Assembly (NCBI RefSeq): GCF_033807575.1
Contig: NC_084728.1
Location: 4,663,451-4,727,450, forward strand
DNA length: 64,000 nucleotides
Source: Cydia pomonella
Lineage: Eukaryota > Arthropoda > Insecta > Lepidoptera > Tortricidae
Direction: 5' to 3'
Below the pieces are notes generated by a model that worked only from the letters and a program-made list of their open reading frames with translations, was not told the origin of the DNA and ran no database searches. The position numbers were made by a program, and so were the translations under genes. Shown here one piece after another: positions 55,231-64,000 of this stretch (positions are counted from its first letter, which is position 1; each line of letters begins with the position of its first letter).

Positions 55231-55979
55231 AACGTCATAAAAACTTGCATGGAACAGAATTGATTTCAATATGCATGGTGCCTTCTTGTTGTACTTGAGA
55301 TTTGGCAATGACATTATATTGTTTACCGACATCCTGGAAGTTCTTCAAAGCATAATCGAAAGCCTACCATGCATCTTTGAATATAGGTCTTTAGATGAAT
55401 ATGTACAACTTGTACAAGACTAAATTTATGATGAACATCTCTTGTAAATCGAATACAACCATTACGTAAATGTTAGGAACGAAATACCGGAGGTAATCCT
55501 GCGATACGTGTATCTTGACTAAATACACCAGCAGGGCGGCAGTTAATAAACTAGTGGACATCATCAACTTCGTTAATATTTCACAATGTCTGAAAACTCG
55601 CCTCTTTAACTAATGTGTCCTGCTCACCATGGTGTACAGTGCCCAGACATTGACTCTAAAATGCAGCAGTAGGTTATGAAAGGCTGTTATGATGATGATG
55701 AAGACACTATTATAATACAGAGTTGTGCTGTATCTTGAGATTTTTACTTACCTACTATATGTTTTTTTAAATGACATAAGTAATTTATTTATTTTGAACT
55801 TTATAGCACATCAATATAGGTACAAATGGTGGACTTAATGCCTTATGGTATCCGCTACCAGTCATTCATAGGTCCAAACAGGAAAATAAAATGTTTTTTA
55901 CTAAATATTTTATTCGTTTAAAATGCAAACAAACATTTTATTGAAGTTTGCAATTGCAGCTCTCCGTGGAAAGGACTTT

Positions 55980-57054
55980 TTAGTATTTACCGCAACCACA
56001 GCTGATGATCTTGGACGAGCCAGACTTGAGGTTGGCGTTGGCGCCGCTTGGGTTGCCGAGCACCTGGGTGATGGCAACGCTGTCGCCGCAGCCGTACGAG
56101 ACCTGCGCCGAGCCGCTGGTGTCGAACTGGCCCTGGAACTCCACCGCGCTCAGGTACGGCAGCTCGCCGGACAGCTCCAGGTCTCCCGCCAGACCGAGCT
56201 CGGTGGCGACGGCGATTCCAGAGGGCGCGATGGGGCCGAGAGCGCTGATGAGAAGCTCGCCGCCGCTGTTGGAGATGACGATGGACTGGCCGCTACCGGA
56301 GGAGTAGCTAGAAGAGCTAGCTAGCTTGGGGGAGATAGCTTTGTAGCAGCTCGGCCCGCTGATAGCCTGTAATTAGAATACACATTGGAAAAACCTTACT
56401 TACAAGTAAAAAGCATGAGTAACTTTGACCTACTCGTAGTTTAAAAATATTTAATGCTCTGACATAGTAAATCTGAATTGAAATCGAACGGATTTATGTG
56501 AAACCAACTTTTATTGGTTCTCTCTGGCATAAACCAGATTTTTTATATGAAATAAATGACTCCAATAACTCTATATTTTATATAATTTTGTGATATTTTT
56601 TGTCATTTTACTCTGTATTCTGACCCTGCACCAATTAGGATCTTTCGGCTCATGGTTGACTGGTAGAGAATGCCTTCTGGCATTAAGTCCGCCATTTGTA
56701 TTCTTCATATATTGTGCAATAAAGTTTAAATAAATGAATAAAAATATATTTTCATGAAAAATATTAAGAATGGTTTTTATATTTGAATTTTTGGGTTATC
56801 TTATTTTAAAATGCAACATGTTTTATAAGTGTAAACCGCACTCTTAATTAGCTGAGGTAAACCATTTGAACCTTTCGGCTCAATTCGGAGACAATTTTGC
56901 TTTTGTAAAATACATGTAAATATGTAAAATAATTTCGCAGAAATTAAAAATTAAAGGTCTTAAATTACCTATGATTTATTTTAAAATTTATAATGTAATA
57001 ACATACCTGTCCTATGAAGGCAAGGGTGCAGATGATGACGGCCTTGGAAACCAT
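55980..57054 (-). CDS. Chorion class B protein B13 (cysteine-poor type)
   Basis: Exons 57007-57054 and 55980-56366 (minus), 640-bp intron; 144 residues. Signal MVSKAVIICTLAFIGQ, identical to B12. Mature protein differs from B12 only at ELLIS for ELIIS and QVLG for QELG as far as I can see. Ends ISCGCGKY. Its intron aligns with that of B12 (AGCTGAGGTAAACCATTTGA in both) but has an added stretch around 56560-56760. Divergent to A13 over 316 bp. Confidence 0.94.
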
Positions 57055-57370
57055 TTTAGGTGTATTCGTTAGTCTGTCTTGTAAGCAAACACAGAATAAA
57101 TGTCAGAACGACTCATCAGCTTTTATATCCTAACTATAAGCTCTTGCTTCACAATAACGCTAATAACTACGCAAAAACCATTTGCGCCGATAAATACGTA
57201 CGTGACCCTGATTAGAGCGAACCAGGTGTGTTCCAAGACTAGAACCCCATGTGCATTATCTTTGACCTATTTCCACATTTCTCCTGCGATAGGTAATTTA
57301 AACGTATAAATGTGTCAATGGAATTAGAACAACCATTCTAAGTTCTATAGCCGAAGAAAGAACATTCAAA
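57055..57370. promoter_or_regulatory. Bidirectional chorion promoter, pair 13
   Basis: 316 bp. Minus TATAAAA at 57121-57127 for B13, plus TATAAAT at 57305-57311 for A13. TCACGT on the minus strand at 57200-57205, 72 bp before the B TATA. Near-duplicate of pair 12. Confidence 0.75.
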
Positions 57371-59777
57371 ATGTCCCGCTACGCAGTATTTGTGTTGTGC
57401 GCCATGGCTTTCCTGGTCCAGGTAAATTAATTACCAATTATTAACTAACAAAAAATAAAATATCAGAATTAATTAGATATCTACTGCAGTGAAACTGTTA
57501 AAACAGTTTTGCAAGGCTTCTCTCCAAAAAGTAACATTTAATGAATGTTCAGTAATTGAATAAATATTAATAAAAAGAAGGGTAGCTTTTGGCGTGCTGT
57601 TGGGGAGTAGCGAACACACGGACCCGACTACTCCCGAGAGTCGGTCAGGGTCTCCGTCTCCGGCGTGTCTTCGTCGATCGAAGTAGACCCCCGCTACGCT
57701 CTAGTAGGGACCCGCGGGACTTTCAGCTCTGACTTGCCTTCATTGGCCATCCAGAGAGGAATCGTAAGAGCTATATGCTCCAAGGGTGGAAGTAAAAGAT
57801 GCATAAGACACAGTTGGCCCAGTGGTTGTTAACAGCCACAGGGTAGAAAGTGGCATACACCTCTCGACACCCCTGACCCGATCACGCCGATGTTGCTCCT
57901 GGTCGACTTAACGACGGCAGTTTCAGGTCCCATCTAGTCAACGGCAAGTCACCGTCTGTCTCGATAACGTGTGTTGCATTGTTATGGCAGGTATCCGCAC
58001 CTCTTTACAATAGCCCAGTCTTAAGCTCCAACTATCATCCATATATAATTCATCCATAGCCCTGAAGTCTTTCTATTTTTGTTACAAAAGCCCCAACGTC
58101 TACTGAGAGCGGTTCATGGGTATCATTAGATTGTGCTCGTGAATGGGTTCTAGCAGGTGTTCTACATGACATCGAACTTGACTTAAAGGACCTCTGCGAT
58201 GTTGGCTTCGGCCCCACGCACGGCTCCTAAAGGTCCGGGACCCCATGGTCCATGGTGGTGAGATATGGTAAGACATAAAAAAATAATAACGGTGTACCTC
58301 TTACATCTCATTAAAGTATCAAAAGGGTCTAGATGTGTTGGCTTCGGCACCGCGCACGCCTTCAAAATGTCCGGAACACCATTGTTCCCTGATGGGTAAA
58401 GACATAAAAATAATAAAGTCGTTTTTTGTGTTCGCCCATATTGTGGGGGCAAGTCACCGTCTGCCGAAAATAAAATTTTATACAATTTTATGAGGCAGAC
58501 GTCCGACGGTTTGTTTTATCCCATAGCCCAGTATTTAGTCGATCGCTTTCACCCAATAGCCCAGAGCAGATCATTTTGGATTCCATCAGCTCTTAATACT
58601 TGGTCCTTACAAACACCCTGGTGGGTGCTGCCTCTGCGCGAGTCCCTTGACACGGGCAAGGACAGCATCCGCTCGGAGTACTCTTTACATTTCATTAAAG
58701 TGTCAAAATTAGCCCTACGTGTTGGCTATGGCTCCGCACACGTCTCCCAAATGTCCGGAATACCAATGTTTCCTCATGGGAAGGACATACAAAAATAATA
58801 AGTATATTTCATTATTATTAATTATTGATAACTTTGCTCATAAACTAAAATATGGGTTCAGTTATATAGTTAGCTAAGCCAAGATCACATTATGTTGATA
58901 TTACTCTACAGAAAATATTCCTAATAGTACAGCTAAATGTGAAAGTTTGTGTTTGAATGGATGGATATTCGGGTTTTTTTTTACTTAGACATACAATCAC
59001 ACACAGCCTTCAATACACAATGTTCAAATAAGCTTCTGGTAGTTTTGAAGGAAGTGTTAACTGGCAGTTAATTTATTTGTTAATTAGCTATTCACCACTT
59101 GGAGTAAAGTCCTGAATAGCTACTTGCGACTTAGCTGACGAATAAAGTCATCGTTGGCGTTTCACAATCTTCAAATAAGCTTAACTGATAGATAAAGTGC
59201 TAACTTTTGCAGGAAGATTTATCTGGCATTTAATTTATTTGTTAATTAGCTATCCAATACTTTACTTGGACATTGTGAAACAGGCCCTTATTAATCTAAT
59301 CCGACTACCTAATGGAGTTTAAAGTTTGGTACACAGATAATTTATTTTTATTTAATATATAGGATAATATTTATATTATAATGAATCCTTTCGGGATCAG
59401 ACGTGGGGGTTTTAAACTAAGACAATTAAAGAGAAGGTGTAGAGGAGCAAAATTAAAATCTACTACTTTTCTTTCTTTCACAGGCCGTGCTTAGCCAGCA
59501 GTGCGGTTGCAATCAAATTTCTTACGGCAAGTCCGGAGGAATCAGCTCGAGTTCGTCCAGCAGCTCTAGCAAGAGCGGGTCCAGCTACGGCTCCTCCGCG
59601 TCGTACGGCGGCGCAGGCACCGGACAGGTCGGCGTGTCCGGCGATATCGGCGCGAGCGGCACCACCGTCGTCGTCGGTTCCGTGCCTGTGCTCGGCTCGG
59701 TCACGTTCGGCGGCAAGGCGCCCGCGTCCGGCTCCGTCTCCATCTCCGGACAATGCGGATGCAGTTGCAAAGCTTAA
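57371..59777 (+). CDS. Chorion class A protein A13 (cysteine-poor, serine-rich arm)
   Basis: Exons 57371-57421 and 59484-59777; 114 residues. Signal MSRYAVFVLCAMAFLVQ. Mature start AVLSQQCGCNQISYGKSGGI, a run of nine Ser, KSGSSYGSSASYGG, then GTGQVGVSGDIGASGTT, VGSVPVLGSVTFGGKAPASG, end CGQCGCSCKA, where Ser replaces Gly between the last two cysteines. The 2062-bp intron is the longest here and is full of repeat debris (57590-58800). Splice sites are normal (CAG|GTAAAT, TTTCACAG). Partner B13. Confidence 0.93.
57590..58800. repeat. Repeat debris in the A13 intron
   Basis: Three decayed copies of a unit containing GTTGGCTTCGGC, AAATGTCCGGAA, CCATTGTTCC and GACATAAAAATAATAA lie at about 58197-58290, 58331-58420 and 58717-58800. 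A GC-rich stretch at 57590-57760 (ACTCCCGAGAGTCGGTCAGG) precedes them. Likely LINE 3' debris; the family is not recognised. Confidence 0.45.
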
Positions 59778-61315
59778 CCTTTTCGCTTGGAAAATTATAG
59801 CAGCAGGATGTATATATATGATTTATTATCGACAGAAGGTTTTAATTCCAACAATTCTATCATTATGTTTGCTATCTGAAACGTAAATATATGGCATTTC
59901 TTTGTAATAAAATTGTGCAGCAGTTATGGATTTTTTTATTTCTTTGAGGATATTTAAGTTATCCATCAGTTATTAGTAATAATTGCTTTATCGTAATAAC
60001 TTATTACGATAAAGCAATACGATATCATAATAATAACTACAACATATTATTAAGAATCATAGTGGCACTAAATAGCGACGTTGGTCTATTTTTAAATTAT
60101 TAGATTTTCAAGCACTAATGATTTTGTATAAGGACACTCTGATTTTCAAGGAGCCCTCGACCGGAACGGTGCGGATATGGGGCAAAAAATTATAGGATAG
60201 CTTACATTAATCGATCTATAAGACTTGTGGATATAAAGGGGCCCACTGATTACCAGTTCGCCGGACGATATCGGCCTGTCAGTTATTCGCGAAAGCTGAC
60301 AATCGCGAAATTTAATCTAGACGGCAATACATATAGTATAGGCATATGTAAATAATTATAGAAAGAAAAAATCTATATTCGTGATAAACACACAATTAAA
60401 TTCCCTTACTGGGGTTTGAACCCATGTGCACATATTCACTTCCAACTAGGCTTTTTAAAAATAAAATTTCATATTTGTATGCAGGTGCAATAAAAGAGTG
60501 AAGCAAAAGTTTTGTTTCCTTTGTTGTTATAGGGTTTTATGTCGTCTAAAAACTTTTTTATAAACATTAGTCATATATTGCGAGGTGAACATTACTCAGC
60601 AACGTTTACTAACAAAATCGCGGAAAAAATACCTGTTTCATATATTTTCGCTGATCAGGCTGCGTAGCCAACATGTATACCTATCGCTTACGCCCTGTAG
60701 CAATCGAAACGCAACTGTCACTGTCGTACTAACATAGAAGAGTCATAGAGAGACCCAAAGCGCTTCGTTGTCGTAGCGATAGCGATTGTCACCTTGGCTA
60801 GGCCGGCTGATGACGATGTTTTTTCTAATGGACCATCAGCAAATTTACCCGATTGGGGCTGGTCACTAATAAAAGTTGCTTAGTATGGCCTTTATACTAT
60901 CCCAAAATTTGACTAAGGGTTAAAAAACACCCGTTTTGTAAGACACGGTGTCTAGACATACCTAGTAGATATGTCATTCCCTGTTATATTTGTAGCCGAA
61001 CAATTTTTTTACGCGAATTCTCGTACAGCCCGTACCTACCGCAAAATGTAAATGTTATAATTCAATTGGTAAGTAGGTATTGTAAGCTGCTATCGTTTAA
61101 GCATCGTCAGTGAACGTGTTTATAAACATAAATCCTACATCTCTGTTAACTCGTTTGTAACTGCGGAATTGGCTGTTCTTTCTTACCTGACTTAGCAATA
61201 TTTTGCATATTCATAATAATTATTTTGTATTCAATAAAAATGCATATTTGGCAAATAAGAACCAAACTTCAATAAAACGTATTTTAATACATATTCTTAT
61301 TGTTCAACAATCAAA
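59778..61315. other. 1.5-kb spacer between pairs 13 and 14
   Basis: No gene. A hairpin at about 59985-60022 has arms ATTGCTTTATCGTAATAA / TTATTACGATAAAGCAAT. A MITE-like inverted pair is at about 60655-60812 (GTAGCCAAC...CTATCGC against GCGATTGTCACCTTGGCTA). Otherwise AT-rich and unrecognised. Confidence 0.5.
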
Positions 61316-62692
61316 TTAATTGCATCCGCATCCGCACTGTCCCTTGATGGACACGGAGCCGCAGGCGGGCACGCAGCCGCCGAAGTCCACGGAGCCGAGC
61401 ACGGGCACGGAGCCGACCACGCAGGTGTTGCCGCACGCGTCGATGTTGCCGGACACGCCCACCTGCCCGGTACCGGAACCGCCGTACGAGCCGTAACTTT
61501 GTGAGCTCAGTCCGGAAGAACCATATGAGTATTGCTGGTTACAACCGCATGACTGGCTCAGAACGGCCTGTAAAAATTGAACACAAATAAATAAATAAAT
61601 ATTATAGGACATTATTACACAAATTGACTAAGTCCCACAGTAAGCTCAATAAGGCTTGTGTTGAGGGTACTTAGACAACGATATATATAATATATAAATA
61701 TTTATAAATACTTAAATACATAGAAAACATCCATGACTCAGGAACAAATATCCATGCTCATCACACGAATATATGCCCTTACCAGGATTTGAACCCGGGA
61801 CCATCAGCTTCATAGGCAGGGTCACTACCCACTAGGCCAAACCGGTCGTCAAACACAAAATATTATAATTACCTACGTAAGTCGCTCGATGTAAACCTAC
61901 ATTACAGCATATTTTCGTTTAATACGAGTATAAATTACATTATTGCCATAAGCGTCATACAGCTTAGGGCAAGATATATTTTAGGTACAAGACACGTTAG
62001 AAAACGAATGAATCGTTTTATCTAGTAGAGCTAGATTTTTATTTCACAATTTGCTTGCATCTGTGAACCCAATAATAACATAATAGCTAACAACATACTC
62101 AAACTACATTTATCTAGATACTGAAATTGAAATAGAGTTCTTATAGTCAACCTTATTTTTTTGTGAGATCTAACGATTCCCCGTTCCACACCTTAGAAAT
62201 GAAGCCAAAGAATTTCAACCACACCAAGGCGAGGAAAATTTTAACTTTAAAATATCAGAGAAAATCAAACTAAATCGAATCCACATTAACGTTATTAAAT
62301 ATTAATGAGTCAAAATCATCATTTAGAACTCAATCCTACCAGTTGACAGCTGACAACTCAAAATTCTCATCAGATTACTTTGCCACACATTGTGTATAAA
62401 ATGCATATTTCTCATCCGTTTTTGAACAATCAAGAGACCGTTTACCAGCTGTTGTGGTGAAAAAAGCATTATTTGTAAGTATAAGAGGCACCCTGATCAA
62501 TTTTCACTTTACTTTGTACAAATTACAGGGTCTGGTACTATTGGTCCCTTGAGATAAGTAGCGTACCTACACACAGAAAATTCCAAATTATGCAGTTGTT
62601 AATTTACGAAACCCTATGAATGAAAACGGAATGTTTCTTACCTGAATAAGGAGAGCCTGAATACAGAATAGGAGGACTGCGAAACGAGACAT
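61316..62692 (-). CDS. Chorion class A protein A14 (intermediate cysteine content)
   Basis: Exons 62642-62692 and 61316-61567 (minus), 1074-bp intron; 100 residues. Signal MSRFAVLLFCIQALLIQ. Mature start AVLSQSCGCNQQYSYGSSGL, then SYGGSGTGQVGVSGNIDACG, NTCVVGSVPVLGSVDFGGCV, PACGSVSIKGQCGCGCN. Nine cysteines: it has the DACGNTC and GGCVPACG pairs of the cysteine-rich A genes but not the VCF and SIC ones. Lys replaces Ser in SISGQ. The intron carries a SINE near the acceptor. Nearest relative is pseudogene A11. Partner B14. Confidence 0.93.
61586..61850 (-). repeat. tRNA-derived SINE, copy 3 (A14 intron)
   Basis: Minus-strand head GACCGGTTTGGCCTAGTGGG (box A), box B GGGTTCAAATCC, GATTGACTAAGTCCC-type body on the plus strand, AT-rich tail with AAATAAATAAATAAAT. 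It ends about 20 bp from the A14 acceptor. Confidence 0.75.
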
Positions 62693-63023
62693 TTTCTAAA
62701 TATTCTTTGGGCAAAGACACCAGAATGATTGGAAAAATCTTATTTTTCACTTTTATAGTAGGAGTTATAAGGGCATTTAGAAATAGGTCTGTGATATGCA
62801 ATGCGCTTCTAGTGTCTTTCAAAATACATAATTGTTTTAACATATCGTTCGCGCCACGTCACGTTCGTCTAAATATGCAATCACTGACTTGCTTAAAAGT
62901 TATAATTAAATGTATATTGGTTTCCCTTATCATGAAGCAAGCGTTGTACAAGGGTGTATAAAACACGGCGGCTGAGGCTGATAGTTCATTCTCTGTTTAA
63001 AAAACCAGTGGAATATATCAAAA
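62693..63023. promoter_or_regulatory. Bidirectional chorion promoter, pair 14
   Basis: 331 bp. Minus TATAAAA at 62751-62757 for A14, plus TATAAAA at 62957-62963 for B14. TCACGT at 62859-62864, 92 bp before the B TATA. Confidence 0.72.
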
Positions 63024-64000
63024 ATGGCATCCAAAGCTGTTGTCCTATGCGCATTTGCTGTCTTGTTCCAGGTAATTATTTATTTTAAATTACGATTATT
63101 AATCATAATAAAATAGGTTTAGTGCACAAAAAATAAGTAGATATTTTTCAGTTTGGATGATATAAACAAATAAATTTTCACCACACCAGCTGGTAGAGGC
63201 TCTCTTGATTGTTCAAAAACTGAGGAGAAAGTTGCATTTTATCCACAGGTGGGGCAAAGTAATCAAATGCAAATTTTGAGTTGTTTCCTTATGTTGGCTG
63301 GTAGAATTGACTTTTAAACGATGATTTTGAATAATTGATATTTAATAACATTAATCTGGAATTGATTTTGTATGAATTAATATTATTTTCCTAGAGTTGG
63401 TGTGGTATTTTTATTTTATTTCACGCGGTGGCAAAATTTGTTTATCCCTCGTGCCTTGAAACCCTCGCAACGCCCAAGATTCCATTTTTTGAACCAAATG
63501 CCTGCGCGCCTGGTATCAATATTAGCACGAGAGCTTAATAACAACTTTGCCACCTTGTAAAACAACTAGGTAACTATTTATTGTTTGTCGTGTATTCCTT
63601 TGATTTCACAGTCTATTCCACGTCAATTCAATAAGTAGGTATAGTTAAAAAAAGTAGCTTTGAGTCGACCAGTTAATAAGCAATAATTAATTTTGTATTT
63701 TAGAGCATTGCTGCTCAGAGGAACTGCGGCTGCCAGTCCATCGAGGTATCAAACAATGGCGGAGCCCTGACCGTGACCAGCGCCGGCCCTATCGCGCCGT
63801 CCGGCATCGCCGTCGCCGCCGACCTGGGTCTGTCCGGAGATTTGGACCTGTCCGGTACGCTCCCGTACCTGAGCGCGGTGGCCTTCGAGGGCAAATTTGA
63901 CACCAGCGGTTCGGCGCCGGTGTCGTACGGCTGCGGGGACTCCGTCGCCATCACCCAGCAGATCGGTGGCTCCAGCAGCGCCAGCTCTGGCTACTACGGT
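63024..64000 (+). CDS. Chorion class B protein B14 (partial, runs off the window)
   Basis: Exon 1 63024-63071, exon 2 from 63704; no stop before the window ends, so only 115 residues are seen. Signal MASKAVVLCAFAVLFQ. Mature start SIAAQRNCGCQSIEVSNNGG, central GPIAPSGIAVAADLGLSG, GTLPYLSAVAFEGKFDTSG, SYGCGDSVAIT, right arm QQIGGSSSASSGYYG at the edge. Almost no left arm, as in B4 and B11. Intron 632 bp, containing the dispersed repeat seen at 967-1322. Partner A14, which has more cysteines than this gene. Confidence 0.9.
63178..63562. repeat. Dispersed repeat, copy 2 (B14 intron)
   Basis: TTTTCACCACACCAGCTGGT at the left; GGTATCAATATTAGCACGAG and CAACTTTGCCACCTTGTAAA at the right. Same order of blocks as 967-1322. 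Confidence 0.6.

Larger units (their letters stand above)
53821..55979. other. 2.2-kb spacer between pairs 12 and 13
   Basis: No chorion sequence. Contains the second CAGTCAGC MITE (53927-54150), a decayed LINE piece ending in an (ACA)n run (54640-55230), and a further LINE-tail-like stretch at 55590-55700 ending in GATGATGATGA. The rest is AT-rich. Confidence 0.55.

Noticed and set aside
61740..61850. tRNA-like boxes A and B on the minus strand (also at 18880-18949 and 33960-34037)
   Set aside because: They are heads of a repeated SINE with the GATTGACTAAGTCCC body, and no cloverleaf with paired acceptor ends is evident.

Overview
The window is nuclear DNA of a moth or butterfly (Lepidoptera, Ditrysia) and holds part of a chorion (eggshell) gene cluster. 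About every 4-5 kb there are two small two-exon genes back to back: a class A (alpha-branch) gene with a 17-codon first exon of the MSPF/MSRF type, and a class B (beta-branch) gene with a 16-codon first exon of the MAFK/MVSK type. Their start codons lie about 305-460 bp apart on a shared promoter. Each gene has one phase-0 intron inside the signal peptide and a GC-rich second exon coding for the whole mature protein. Exon limits are read from GT/AG sites and conserved junctions; no transcripts were available. Species cannot be fixed. The tandem Cys-Gly repeats of silkworm HcA/HcB genes are absent.

Layout (B- A+ = B on minus, A on plus): pairs 1-3 (2.1-4.1, 8.8-10.8, 12.9-15.1 kb) are tandem B- A+ copies of a cysteine-rich type. 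Pair 4 (17.4-19.8, A- B+) is cysteine-poor with a Pro-rich A arm, pair 5 (20.0-22.4, A- B+) cysteine-rich. Pair 6 (25.7-28.8, B- A+) is cysteine-rich and is followed by a B pseudogene (29.0-31.8) split by a 5'-truncated LINE. Pair 7 (35.0-37.7) and pair 8 (37.9-39.5) repeat the pair 5 + pair 4 module in inverted order. Pairs 9 (41.0-43.8) and 10 (44.7-48.3), both A- B+, and pairs 12 (51.8-53.8) and 13 (56.0-59.8), both B- A+, are cysteine-poor; A10, A12 and A13 have a Ser-rich arm. Pair 11 (49.0-50.8) has an intact but unusual B gene and a dead A gene. Pair 14 (61.3 to the right edge) is A- B+ with B cut by the window end. In total: 13 apparently intact A genes, 13 complete B genes, one partial B gene, one A pseudogene and one B pseudogene.

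Partners of a pair are expected to be co-expressed in follicle cells late in oogenesis, secreted, and cross-linked by disulfides into the lamellar eggshell. Both partners are cysteine-rich in pairs 1-3 and 5-7, and both cysteine-poor in pairs 4, 8-10, 12 and 13; pairs 11 and 14 are mixed. Promoters show TATA boxes for both genes, a TCACGT element near the B TATA box, and in cysteine-rich pairs a CACGTG near the A TATA box. Spacers and introns are AT-rich and full of transposon debris: LINE fragments, tRNA-derived SINEs, several MITE families and a 250-bp tandem array. No rRNA gene, functional tRNA gene or CRISPR array was seen.
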